NCBI RefSeq assembly: GCF_052118625.1
Contig: NZ_JBQKGW010000006.1
Span: forward strand, 1-64,000
Direction: 5' to 3'
DNA: 64,000 bases
Source of the DNA: Porcincola sp945869225
GTDB lineage: Bacteria; Bacillota; Clostridia; Lachnospirales; Lachnospiraceae
The notes under the pieces are model-generated. The model searched no databases and was not told the origin of the DNA. It was given only the letters and a program-made list of their open reading frames with translations. Shown piece by piece: positions 16,613 through 24,743 of the stretch. The translations under genes were made by a program, and so were the position numbers. Position 1 is the first letter of the stretch; every line of letters begins with the position of its first letter.

Positions 16613-16663
16613 AAAAGCTATGAGCGCGGGCGATGCGTCAGCAGCGCGCAAAGCGCGAATGGC
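16613..16663. repeat. REP-like repeat, copy 2
   Basis: 48 of 51 bases are identical to copy 1, 132 bases away and in the same orientation. It is followed by a 12-bp hairpin (16669-16680 with 16686-16697) built from the same CCCCTGCAGC sequence as the hairpin before copy 1, so the hairpin and repeat may have been duplicated together. Confidence 0.7.
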
Positions 16664-16735
16664 AGGAAAGCCCCTGCAGCGTGCTGCTGCAGGGGCTTCT
16701 ATGGGAAATGAAGATTGAAGAAACAGGTATGCCTG

Positions 16736-17371
16736 TCAGCTGAAATATCTTGCAAGTCCTTCCATCAGGTACATGCCGGCAACGGCACCCTGGTCTTCCA
16801 CACCTTTTGCGCGGGCTGCGAAGACAGCTGCCTTGCCATACTTCGGCGTCATCTCCTTGGTCGCCTCCACGCCTTCTTTGGCGCCCTCGACTGCGGCATC
16901 CATGACAGCCTTCATGCCGCCGCCCTCCTCCAGCGCCTTTTTGCCTGCCTCAGCTGCTTTCGAGACAGAATCATAGATTGTCCGATCGCCAGGCTGGCAC
17001 TTTCCTCTTTTCTGGATACCTGCGGCAAAGCCTTCCAGAAATGCAGCCAGATCCTTTGCGTCCATCTCCGGCTTATCCCCGACAGCTTTTCCGCCGTACA
17101 TAACACCGGTGCTCATCAGGGTTCCCATCGTCGACGGTACAAGTCCCTGCATCTTCATGGCTGCCTTCATCAGCGTCTTCGCAACGCTGGTCTCCTGCAT
17201 CTGATCCTTGATCAGGCCAGGAAGGGCACCATAGCCCTTGCTCATGGTCAGACCGAGATCCCCGTCACCCATGGCCGCATCCATCTCACAGAGATGATCC
17301 TTCTGTTCCTCAAAAATATCTGCTACTCCCTGAAAGAGTGCCGGGAGATCGCTCACTCGTACTGTGTCCAT
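16736..17371 (-). CDS. dhaL: DhaL-like ADP/ATP-binding kinase subunit
   Basis: A 211-residue all-helical DAK2 domain with the nucleotide/Mg2+ motif DAAMGDGDLGLTM near residue 30, the GTLMSTGVMYGG segment, and the CQPGDRTIYDSV block that closes the nucleotide site. DhaL passes a phosphate to the ketose bound by DhaK, using ATP directly or via a phosphotransferase partner (DhaM). No dhaM is seen here, so ATP as donor is likely. The start at 17371 has AAGGAG 9 bases upstream. It is the last gene of the operon that begins with the binding protein at 23235. Confidence 0.88.
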   Translation of the reverse strand: MDTVRVSDLPALFQGVADIFEEQKDHLCEMDAAMGDGDLGLTMSKGYGALPGLIKDQMQETSVAKTLMKAAMKMQGLVPSTMGTLMSTGVMYGGKAVGDKPEMDAKDLAAFLEGFAAGIQKRGKCQPGDRTIYDSVSKAAEAGKKALEEGGGMKAVMDAAVEGAKEGVEATKEMTPKYGKAAVFAARAKGVEDQGAVAGMYLMEGLARYFS

Positions 17372-17508
17372 ATTTCCAAGCTCCTTTTGTCCTCCGCCCG
17401 TCACCGCCAGTCTGCCTGTGACAGCCGCCGGGCATTTTTTCCGGTATATTCATCCGGCAGGAATATCCAGCCAGCACCCACTGGCTGGATCCCCCTGCGG
17501 TTTGATCG

Positions 17509-18504
17509 TTACACCTGCGTGTAGAACGGCGTATGAACCGGCATGTCAATCCACTGCTTCATCTCCTCGTCTGCGACCTTGCAGATCGAGATCGATGCGC
17601 CTGCCATCTCCATGGAGGTCGCATACTCGCCGACAAATGTGCGGTAAACCTTGATGCCTTTCTCTTTCAGAATATCCTCCACATCGCCTGTCAGGATATA
17701 GAGCTCTTCCTGGGAGGTTGCTCCAAGTCCGTTGATCAGGACACAGACCTCCTCGCCGGATGCAACCGGCATATCGCCGAGAATTTCCTTCATCGATTCC
17801 TCTGCCAGCTCTCTCGAGGTCTTGACCGGTCCGTTCCAGACACCCGGTTCGCCATGAATGCCCATGCCGAATGCCATTTCATTCTCTCCGAGGGTAAAGT
17901 TACTGTGTCCAAGCTCCGGGATGATGCAGGGCGTCAGCGCAAAGCCGACTGTGCGGGTGTTCTCCTTGGCCTTCTGGGCTGCGGCAAGCACCTCGTCAAG
18001 CGTACCCATCTGGGCTGCCTTCGCGCCTGCACACTTGTACATGAAGAAGATGCCTGCGACACCGCGGCGCGCATCCGGATTCTTGTTGGACAGCACGTCG
18101 TCAGCGCCGACGATGCTGCGAGTCTGGATATCATCCATTTCCAGCATCTCGGAAGCCATATCGAAGTTCATGATATCCCCGGTATAGTTGCCGTACAGAA
18201 ACAGGATGCCTGCTCCCGATTCGACTTCCTTCGATATGTTGTAAATCTGCTCAGCAGAGGGAGACTGAAAGACCGAGCCGACACCGCATCCATCCAGCAT
18301 GTTCTCGCCGACATATCCAAGGAACAGTGGAAGGTGGCCCGTACCGCCGCCGGTGATGATGGCAACCTTGCCCTCCTTCTTCTTCGCGGTGCAGTAGCAG
18401 CGAAGGTCGTTCTCCACGTATTTGACCATATCAGGATGTGCCTGATAGATCCCATGCAGCATGTCGTCCGTATAGTTTTCCGGTTTGTTGATAATCTTTT
18501 TCAT
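17509..18504 (-). CDS. dhaK: DhaK-like ketose-binding kinase subunit
   Basis: A 331-residue protein with ITGGGTGHLPLFLGYVG near residue 60, FLYGNYTGDIMNFDMA near 110 and the histidine that binds the ketose covalently in FGMGIHGEPGV (about residue 215). DhaK binds dihydroxyacetone or similar ketoses; relatives act on erythrulose. Because it sits behind an LsrB/RhaS-like ABC importer, the true substrate may be an imported tetrose or pentose derivative rather than dihydroxyacetone; this is inference. GAAGGAG precedes the ATG at 18504. dhaL follows after 137 bases. Confidence 0.9.
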   Translation of the reverse strand: MKKIINKPENYTDDMLHGIYQAHPDMVKYVENDLRCYCTAKKKEGKVAIITGGGTGHLPLFLGYVGENMLDGCGVGSVFQSPSAEQIYNISKEVESGAGILFLYGNYTGDIMNFDMASEMLEMDDIQTRSIVGADDVLSNKNPDARRGVAGIFFMYKCAGAKAAQMGTLDEVLAAAQKAKENTRTVGFALTPCIIPELGHSNFTLGENEMAFGMGIHGEPGVWNGPVKTSRELAEESMKEILGDMPVASGEEVCVLINGLGATSQEELYILTGDVEDILKEKGIKVYRTFVGEYATSMEMAGASISICKVADEEMKQWIDMPVHTPFYTQV

Positions 18505-18584
18505 GTCATTCTCCTTCCGGGCTGTATTCAGAGCCCGTCTTGTCATCCTTCCTGTTTTTCCGCCTTCCGGTCAGAGCCGGAGAC

Positions 18585-19553
18585 TCAGCTGTTCTTCTGC
18601 ATATCTCTCTTCTGCATGACCTTGTCCAGAATCAGAGCTGCCACCAGCAGACATCCGTTCACAAGCGTCTTCAGCGTATCCGGTGCATGCATGATCGTAA
18701 ATGCATTCGCGATCAGCTGCAGCAGCACGATGGAGAAGGTCACACCTGCGACCGTCCCGCCGCCGCCGTCCGGATTGATCCCGCCCAGGACAACGATCAG
18801 AAGGCTCAGAAGTGTGTAGGTTGAGCCATTCGACGACTTCGCAGAGTTCAGATGCGATGTGATGATGATGCCGGATATCCCGCCGAGAATGCCGGACATC
18901 GTGTGTGCCAGGATCGTTGTCCGGAGTGTGTTGATTCCGGAATACCGGGCCGCCTGCTTGTTCGACCCGAGGAAATACACCTCATGCCCGAAGACCGTGT
19001 GCTTCATGATGAACGCGACCACAATCAGCACACCGATGAAAATGAACAGAACATAGGGGATTGATCCGATGGAACCGTTCGCAATGTTCTTGAAACTGTC
19101 GGACATCCCGTTGATCGCCGGCCCTCCGGTTATGGCGAGCGCCAGGCCGGAGTACACCTCAAGGCCGCACAGCGTCACGAGCATGGCCGGGATATCAAGC
19201 GAGCCGATGATCAGTCCGTTCAGCGCGCCGCAGCCTGCACCGACTGCTACCGAAGCCAGACATGCCAGCGGGATCGGGACACCTGCATTCTTGATGAGCA
19301 GTGCACAGACCACTCCTCCGAGGTTCATGATCCCGACCAGCGACAGATCGATCCCGCCGGCGATCATGCAGACCATCATACCGAATGACAAAACGCCGTA
19401 TTCCGGAAACTGGAAGATCATTGACCGGAAATTATTGACGGAATAGTACACCGGCCCTTTCAGGACCGCCATCAGAATCAGCACAAATACCATCATCAGT
19501 ATGAGGACTTTAATATGGTCATTCAGCTTTTTTGATGCTGTTTTCTTCTTCAT
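18585..19553 (-). CDS. Sugar ABC transporter permease (RbsC/LsrD type)
   Basis: A 322-residue membrane protein with 8-10 hydrophobic segments and the family signature FGMMVCMIAGGIDLSLVGIMNLGGVVCALL near residue 60, plus a GGINPDGGGGTVAGV loop near 260 that contacts the ATPase. It belongs to the branched-chain amino acid/ribose permease family. It would form a heterodimer with the permease encoded just upstream (13 bases away), importing a sugar into the cytoplasm. Confidence 0.9.
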   Translation of the reverse strand: MKKKTASKKLNDHIKVLILMMVFVLILMAVLKGPVYYSVNNFRSMIFQFPEYGVLSFGMMVCMIAGGIDLSLVGIMNLGGVVCALLIKNAGVPIPLACLASVAVGAGCGALNGLIIGSLDIPAMLVTLCGLEVYSGLALAITGGPAINGMSDSFKNIANGSIGSIPYVLFIFIGVLIVVAFIMKHTVFGHEVYFLGSNKQAARYSGINTLRTTILAHTMSGILGGISGIIITSHLNSAKSSNGSTYTLLSLLIVVLGGINPDGGGGTVAGVTFSIVLLQLIANAFTIMHAPDTLKTLVNGCLLVAALILDKVMQKRDMQKNS

Positions 19554-19566
19554 CTCCAGACCCTCC

Positions 19567-20574
19567 TCACGCCTGACTCATTTTCATGGAGCGCTTTGTC
19601 TGCCATGAAGTGATGATCGTGCCAAGAAGCAGCACGATGCCGACTACGAACCGCTGCCAGCTGGTCGGGATGCCCAGCATATTCAGGTTGTTCTGGACCA
19701 GTGTGATCAGAATCACGCTCAGGACAACCCCGCCGACTCCGCCATGGCCGCCTGTGATGCGGACACCGCCGATGACGCAGGCCGCGATCGTGATCATCTC
19801 GTCGCCCATCAGCGCGGACGTCGTCGCCGAATGCATCAGGATGTTATAAATCATCGCTGCCACCCCGACGAACACGCCCGACCAGACATAGGCCGCGAAC
19901 TGAAGCTTCTTCACATTAAACCCGGCGACGCGGGCTGCTGTCTTGTTTCCGCCGATGACATAGAGTCCTCTCCCGAGCATCGTATACTTCAGCATCCACG
20001 CGATCAAGAGACAGACGATGATCGGCACAAGGACCAGGACATTCAGCACATACTGGAAACCGGTCTTCGGCGAGGTGTAGGTAATCAAATTCGTGTTGTA
20101 GATCGCCTGGAGACTGGACGGAAGCACCGTGAACTCACGGGTTCCGAGGATCGTGACAACACCGCCCGACGCAATGGAGCTGGTCGCCAGCGTCGCGATC
20201 AGCGGCGGAAGGTTCAGGATCGCGACCAGAAAGCCGTTCAGAAGACCGAACGCCAGACCGATCAGGACTGCCAGACCAAACGCAAACCACGCGTTGTCAA
20301 TCGGTGCCACCCGGTTGATGATATACATCGGGACGTACATCGCAACACATCCGATTGCCGGAAATGAAACATCGATTCCTCCCGATATAATGACAATCAT
20401 TTCACAGAGCGCGAAGCACATCGTGAAGATGGCCGCCCTCATCGTATTGAGAACCGTTGCAAAGTCCCAGAACGCAGGCTGGCGGATCCCGACGATCAGG
20501 CTGAACACGGCAATGATATAAACCAGGATCATCTGGTTGCTGGTCAGCCAAGCATGTTTCTTTTTACTGTTCAT
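19567..20574 (-). CDS. Sugar ABC transporter permease (RbsC/LsrC type)
   Basis: A 335-residue membrane protein with the same layout as its neighbour: CEMIVIISGGIDVSFPAIGCVAMYV near residue 60, ARVAGFNVKKLQFAAYV near 210 and GGVRITGGHGGVGGVVLSV near 275, the coupling segment. Two non-identical permeases are typical of LsrCD- and RhaPQ-like importers rather than the single RbsC of ribose systems. It starts 21 bases after the ATPase gene ends. Confidence 0.9.
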   Translation of the reverse strand: MNSKKKHAWLTSNQMILVYIIAVFSLIVGIRQPAFWDFATVLNTMRAAIFTMCFALCEMIVIISGGIDVSFPAIGCVAMYVPMYIINRVAPIDNAWFAFGLAVLIGLAFGLLNGFLVAILNLPPLIATLATSSIASGGVVTILGTREFTVLPSSLQAIYNTNLITYTSPKTGFQYVLNVLVLVPIIVCLLIAWMLKYTMLGRGLYVIGGNKTAARVAGFNVKKLQFAAYVWSGVFVGVAAMIYNILMHSATTSALMGDEMITIAACVIGGVRITGGHGGVGGVVLSVILITLVQNNLNMLGIPTSWQRFVVGIVLLLGTIITSWQTKRSMKMSQA

Positions 20575-20595
20575 AATCTCCTCCTGACCGGCACT

Positions 20596-22068
20596 TTAAA
20601 GGCTGAGCTTGTCAATCTTATTGTCGGTGACAAGCCGTACCTTACCTTTGTTCATGATCACGATCTTGTTGCAGTTCTGGAGAAGCTCCGGAAGGTCATC
20701 GGATATGATGATAATTCCGATGCCCTGCTTCGCAAGCCCTCTCAGAATGTCGTGGATCTCTGCCTTCGCGCCGACATCGACACCGACGGTCGGCCCATTG
20801 AGGATGAACAGTTTCGGATGTGTATTCAGCCACTTGGCGATGACAACCTTCTGAGCATTTCCGCCGGAAAGCGTCCGGACCGGCGGATCGATCGAAGGTG
20901 CCGCGATGGAGAGATCCTTCAGCCATCTCTCGGAGGCTTCCCGCATCTCTTTCTCATTCAGACTCATGCCGTGGAAATAATCTCGTATAGAGCTGGCGAT
21001 CGTGTTGTCCTCGATCGAACGCTCCATGAAGAGCCCCTGCGTCAGTCTGTCTTCCGGGACATACCCGATCTTGTTCTTGATCGCATCCGCTACAGAGTGG
21101 ATCTCAATCTTCTTTCCATTCAGGTAGATGTCGCCCGATTCCGGCGGTGTGATGCCAAACAGTGCTTCGCCGATCTCACCTCGTCCGGAGCCAAGCAGAC
21201 CGGTCAGCCCCAGGATATCGCCCTTGTTCATGCTGAAGCTGACGTCCTCAAAACGTCCCTTTAACGTCAGATGGTCGACACGGAAAACCTCCTCGTCGGA
21301 CGGCGCCGGGTCATACTTGGTCTCGACCAGATCCCTGCCCGTCATATCCTTCATGAAACGAGCGTCATTATATTCGGATATTTTTCCGCTTGATATGTAC
21401 TTTCCGTTTCTCAGAATCGTAAGACTGTCCGCGATCTGGTAGATCTCATCCAGCTTATGGTTGACGATCATGATCGCGATGCCCTTCTTCTTCAGCCCTC
21501 TGAGGACCTCCCAGAGCTTTCCGACCTCTTTCTCAGTCAGCGCCGTCGTCGGCTCGTCCAGGATCAGCAGCTTTGCGTCGTTGACGATCGCCCTGCAGAT
21601 GGCAACCATCTGCTTGCCGGCGACAGGCAGCTGCTCCAGCGGCATATCCGGGTCCAGCTCCGCACCGACCTGCGCCATACCACGCTCTGCGATCTGATGG
21701 ATCTCCTTCCAGTTCACAAATTTCTTCCGGTTCTTGACTTCCCCGTTCAGCGCGATGTTCTCCGCGACTGTCAGGTTCGGGAATACCGCAAAATCCTGGT
21801 AAATGACCTGAATCCCGCGGTTGATGGCGTCGATGGGTTTCATGTGCTCCACCTTCTCGCCGTTGATCCAGATCTCGCCCTCGTCCGGTTCATGAACCCC
21901 CGAGATTGCCTTGATCAGCGTGGACTTCCCGCAGCCATTCTCACCGGCCAGGCAGTGGATCTCACCTTCCCGGATCTCCAGGTCAACGCCTCTGAGCGCA
22001 TGGACACCGCCGAAAGACTTCTTGATCCCCTTAAGTTTCAGAAATACCTTGTTCTCTTCATTTCCCAT
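20596..22068 (-). CDS. Sugar ABC transporter ATP-binding protein (RbsA/MglA type, two NBDs)
   Basis: A 490-residue fused ATPase. NBD1 has Walker A GENGCGKSTLI and LILDEPTTALT. NBD2 has the degenerate loop GLLGSGRGEI, the signature LSGGNAQKVVIAKWL, and at Walker B reads LFILNGPTVGVD, where the usual Asp and catalytic Glu (LDEP) are Asn and Gly. NBD2 is therefore probably inactive, as is common in this family. Start: the ORF extends to 22146, but that extension runs through a perfect 16-bp hairpin (22099-22134). MGNEENK at 22068 gives the family N-terminus, so I prefer it. Confidence 0.88.
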   Translation of the reverse strand: MGNEENKVFLKLKGIKKSFGGVHALRGVDLEIREGEIHCLAGENGCGKSTLIKAISGVHEPDEGEIWINGEKVEHMKPIDAINRGIQVIYQDFAVFPNLTVAENIALNGEVKNRKKFVNWKEIHQIAERGMAQVGAELDPDMPLEQLPVAGKQMVAICRAIVNDAKLLILDEPTTALTEKEVGKLWEVLRGLKKKGIAIMIVNHKLDEIYQIADSLTILRNGKYISSGKISEYNDARFMKDMTGRDLVETKYDPAPSDEEVFRVDHLTLKGRFEDVSFSMNKGDILGLTGLLGSGRGEIGEALFGITPPESGDIYLNGKKIEIHSVADAIKNKIGYVPEDRLTQGLFMERSIEDNTIASSIRDYFHGMSLNEKEMREASERWLKDLSIAAPSIDPPVRTLSGGNAQKVVIAKWLNTHPKLFILNGPTVGVDVGAKAEIHDILRGLAKQGIGIIIISDDLPELLQNCNKIVIMNKGKVRLVTDNKIDKLSL

Positions 22069-22098
22069 ATTCTGACCAGGTCTTTCCTTTTTACTGAA

Positions 22099-22134
22099 GA
22101 AACCCCATACGGTTTCTGAACCGTATGGGGTTTC
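22099..22134 (-). terminator. Intergenic hairpin between binding protein and ATPase genes
   Basis: GAAACCCCATACGGTT (22099-22114) pairs perfectly with 22119-22134 around a 4-base loop. There is no U-tract, so it is more likely an mRNA-stabilising or partial-termination hairpin, which lets the binding protein be made in excess over the membrane parts. Confidence 0.7.
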
Positions 22135-22179
22135 AGACTCATTCATGCATTCGTGACTCCTGAAACCGCCTGCGGCTGG

Positions 22180-23235
22180 TCAGAAGTTATAGTCATTCAT
22201 GTTGTCCTTCGTGACGTCGACACGAGCGTTTCCATAGTAGACACCGTCTTTGTTGACGTTCTCGACGGTCTCATAACCCTTTGCTGCGAGATGCATCGTG
22301 TTGTCGTCCACCGTTCCGTCAAGTTCTGCGATAGCCATGCAGATCATCGCCTTGCCGGCCTCTGCCGGATCCCATACGGAGAAGGAAGCGATTGTTCCGT
22401 CCTCTACATACTGCTGAGCGATCGATGTCATGGACGTTCCGACAATTGCGACCTTTCCAGCCAGTCCGAGTTCCTCAACTGCCTGTGCTGCGCCGACAAC
22501 GTCGGTGGAAGCAGAACCCTCGATCGCGGTGATGTCCGGATTCGCGGTCAGAAGCTCTTTGGTCTGGTTGTAGGAGGAAGTCGTATCATCGCCTGTCTCA
22601 TACCGGCCGAGGCACTCCATATCCGGATATTCCTTCTCCTGAAGAGCCTTGGCTGCGTCACACCACTCATTGTGGGATACAGAGGTGAGCGCACCGACAA
22701 ACTGGATGTACTTTCCCTTGCCGCCTGTCAGCTCTCCGAGCTCCTTCATGAAATTCTCGCCGTAGTCCGCGTTCTGGAAAGCCTCGACATCGACATCACG
22801 GACGCTTGCGTCCATGGAAGCTGCCTCGTGTGTGATAACCTTGATGCCCTGATCCTTTGCCTTCTGAAGGACAGGAGCCAGCGCTTCTGAATCAAACGGA
22901 ACAACACAGATTGCATCCCAGTCCTCTGCGAGAAGTCCCTCGACATAGGAAGCCTGATCCGCGCCTTCTGCAGATCCGCCGTATACAACATTGCTTCCGG
23001 TTTCCTTATTGTATTCGTCGACGCCATCCTGCATTCTCTGGAACCACGCGATGTTGGTCATCTTCGGGACGACCGCGATCTTGTACTCTGTTCCCTTCGC
23101 TCCGATCAGATCCCCCTCAGCCTCTGTCCCGGCTTCCGTGGAAGCTTCCGTCTCTCCCGCGATTGCCGGCACCGCAAGCAGCGATGCTGCCATGGCAGCT
23201 GATGCCAGAACACTGACGACCTTATTGAACTTCAT
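22180..23235 (-). CDS. Sugar ABC transporter substrate-binding protein (LsrB/RhaS-like)
   Basis: A 351-residue secreted protein. The signal peptide is at residues 1-25 (ending VPAIA), followed by a Glu/Thr/Ser-rich linker and then a type I periplasmic-binding fold: YKIAVVPKMTNIAWFQRMQDGV, ICVVPFDSEALAPVLQKAKDQG, ITAIEGSASTDVVGAAQAVEELG. NIAWFQRM...GVDEY resembles LsrB and RhaS, which bind AI-2 or rhamnose-like sugars, but the ligand cannot be deduced. There is no lipobox cysteine, so its retention at the cell surface is unexplained. AGGAGG stands 8 bases before the ATG at 23235. First gene of the DhaKL operon. Confidence 0.9.
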   Translation of the reverse strand: MKFNKVVSVLASAAMAASLLAVPAIAGETEASTEAGTEAEGDLIGAKGTEYKIAVVPKMTNIAWFQRMQDGVDEYNKETGSNVVYGGSAEGADQASYVEGLLAEDWDAICVVPFDSEALAPVLQKAKDQGIKVITHEAASMDASVRDVDVEAFQNADYGENFMKELGELTGGKGKYIQFVGALTSVSHNEWCDAAKALQEKEYPDMECLGRYETGDDTTSSYNQTKELLTANPDITAIEGSASTDVVGAAQAVEELGLAGKVAIVGTSMTSIAQQYVEDGTIASFSVWDPAEAGKAMICMAIAELDGTVDDNTMHLAAKGYETVENVNKDGVYYGNARVDVTKDNMNDYNF

Positions 23236-23255
23236 CTTCAAATCCTCCTTTGTTT

Positions 23256-23279
23256 GTTTAGTAAACGTTCTCAACGTTT
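23256..23279 (-). promoter_or_regulatory. Operators downstream of the sugar-operon promoter
   Basis: GTTTAGTAAAC (23256-23266) is a palindrome, and AAACGTT-CTC-AACGTTT (23263-23279) is a perfect 7-3-7 palindrome that overlaps it. They lie between the expected transcription start and the binding-protein RBS, where a repressor would block transcription. A second GTTTAGTAAAC palindrome is at 23471-23481. Confidence 0.65.
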
Positions 23280-23293
23280 CGCTTGTTGTTCAT

Positions 23294-23322
23294 ACAATAC
23301 ATCTGCTCAAATAAAATGTCAA
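23294..23322 (-). promoter_or_regulatory. Promoter of the LsrB-like/DhaKL operon
   Basis: On the minus strand TTGACA (23317-23322) and TATTGT (23294-23299) with an exact 17-base spacer. Transcription would start near 23287, just before the two operator palindromes. Confidence 0.8.
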
Positions 23323-23441
23323 TATGTTCAGACATGATTTTTTTGTTTATATTTGTTTAGGATTCTCGCTTATCTCCTCAATTATTCGTGAATATCACAG
23401 TCATGTTTTGAATACACTTAAGATATGCTTCATTTCAGGCA

Positions 23442-23469
23442 TAAAAAAACCGGAACAGCGTTCCGGTTA
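23442..23469 (-). terminator. Terminator of the upstream LacI gene
   Basis: On the minus strand ACCGGAAC-GCT-GTTCCGGT followed by TTTTTT. It separates the regulator gene (stop at 23493) from the operon promoter. Confidence 0.92.
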
Positions 23470-23470
23470 A

Positions 23471-23481
23471 GTTTACTAAAC
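23471..23481. promoter_or_regulatory. Second GTTTAGTAAAC palindrome
   Basis: The same 11-bp palindrome as at 23256-23266 stands 215 bases upstream of it, between the regulator's stop codon and its terminator. Paired sites at this distance would allow looping by a LacI-type tetramer. Confidence 0.5.
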
Positions 23482-23492
23482 ATTATGCTATC

Positions 23493-24491
23493 TTAACTCC
23501 GCACACTCCTGCGCTCGACCAGTTTTCCGGTCACCAGCGTTTTCACCGGATCCAGCTGCGGGTTCTCAATCCGGTTCAGAATCCCTCTGACCGCTTCATA
23601 CCCGATAAACCGCCGCTGTACATGGATCGTCGTGAGCGTCGGAGAGCTCACCGCCGCATACGGGATATCGTCAAAGCCAATGACCGATACCTCCTCCGGT
23701 ACGCGGATCCCCTTCTCCCGAAGCGCTGTAATGGCCCCAAGCGCAATGATGTCGTTCACCGCAAAGAAACACTCCGGAAGCGCTTTTGTGCCACAGGCGT
23801 CCAGTTCCCGGAGCATGTCTGCCCGCGCCCCCTTCATATCCGGACGCAGCCGATGCTCCGGCCCCCGGAAGGAAAAGTCAAGCGATTCCAGACTCCTGAA
23901 AAAAAACCGGTTCCGGAGTTCAAAATTTTCGAAGGGAATGCTGCTGGTCAGCAGGCCAATTTTTGAAAACCCCCGCTGTTTCAGAAAGTTCAGCGCAATC
24001 CATACATTCTCCTCATTGTTCATGCAGAGGCAGGGGTAATTGTAATTCGGAACCGGATTGTCGATCACGATAAATGGAATCCGAATCGAAGCGATGTCTC
24101 CGTACATCGACGGCGGGATCTCCGAGGCAATCAAAATTGCGCCGGAATAGCTGTCATAGCTCATTGCCTCCAGCTCTTCCTTCAGATCCCCTGATATGTT
24201 GACAATGGAGAGGCCATAGCCTTCATTCTTCAGATTCTTCTCAATGGCATCGATAATTGCCGATATAAATCCCTGGTTTTCCTCAACCAGATAACCGCTT
24301 CCCCGGTACTGAATGAGCAGAATACGATTCCGCAGAATGGCTTTTCTGCGTTTCGGCGAATACCCGTACTTCTCAACCGCCTCCAGAACCTTCGCTCTGG
24401 TCTGCTCACTGATATCTCCCTTGCCGTTCAGAACCATTGATATGGTTGCGGGGGAGACTCCGATCTCCCCTGCCAGCTCTCTGATTGTCAT
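23493..24491 (-). CDS. LacI family transcriptional regulator of the adjacent sugar operon
   Basis: A 332-residue regulator. The HTH at residues 1-45 reads MTIRELAGEIGVSPATISMVLNGKGDISE, followed by the hinge helix, then a sugar-sensing domain (ILLIQYRGSGYLVEENQGFISAII, FKIGLL-like GFSKIGLLTS, SVIGFDDIPYAAVSSP). Its position directly before the LsrB-like/DhaKL operon and the palindromes at that operon's promoter suggest that it controls it. Start: MTIREL at 24491 is the family start. The ORF extends 7 residues further (24512). A plausible promoter is TTGACC (24680-24685) with TAGCTT (24657-24662), 17 bases apart. Confidence 0.9.
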   Translation of the reverse strand: MTIRELAGEIGVSPATISMVLNGKGDISEQTRAKVLEAVEKYGYSPKRRKAILRNRILLIQYRGSGYLVEENQGFISAIIDAIEKNLKNEGYGLSIVNISGDLKEELEAMSYDSYSGAILIASEIPPSMYGDIASIRIPFIVIDNPVPNYNYPCLCMNNEENVWIALNFLKQRGFSKIGLLTSSIPFENFELRNRFFFRSLESLDFSFRGPEHRLRPDMKGARADMLRELDACGTKALPECFFAVNDIIALGAITALREKGIRVPEEVSVIGFDDIPYAAVSSPTLTTIHVQRRFIGYEAVRGILNRIENPQLDPVKTLVTGKLVERRSVRS

Positions 24492-24656
24492 CGCTGTGCA
24501 CCGCCTGTCCATGCTCCGTCGTTCGCTCCGGGCGCCCCGGCATGTTTCTGATTGTCCTGCCTTCTGGTGTTGTCAGCGCCCCTTCGTAAGACTTCCACGA
24601 TCAGCCGCCTTTCTGCGTCTGCCGCTTCAGTTTCCCGTCCCGTCTTCTCACCCAGT

Positions 24657-24685
24657 AAGCTAACTCGAATTCAGACAGCGGTCAA
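24657..24685 (-). promoter_or_regulatory. Possible promoter of the LacI gene at 24491
   Basis: TTGACC and TAGCTT with a 17-base spacer on the minus strand, in the 250-base gap after nagA. The -10 is weak, so confidence is moderate. No terminator for the nag genes is visible in the gap, so some read-through is possible. Confidence 0.4.
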
Positions 24686-24743
24686 CCATCAGTTTTTTAC
24701 GTCTTCGTCCTGGCAGGCTTTTCAGCCAGCCGGCCGCCGGTCT

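Noticed and set aside
17533..18819. 428-residue plus-strand ORF over dhaK
   Set aside because: Antisense to a well-supported kinase gene; Cys/His-rich, with no recognisable domain.
22069..22146. 26-residue N-terminal extension of the sugar ABC ATPase
   Set aside because: It is encoded by an intergenic 16-bp perfect hairpin; the family N-terminus begins at 22068.
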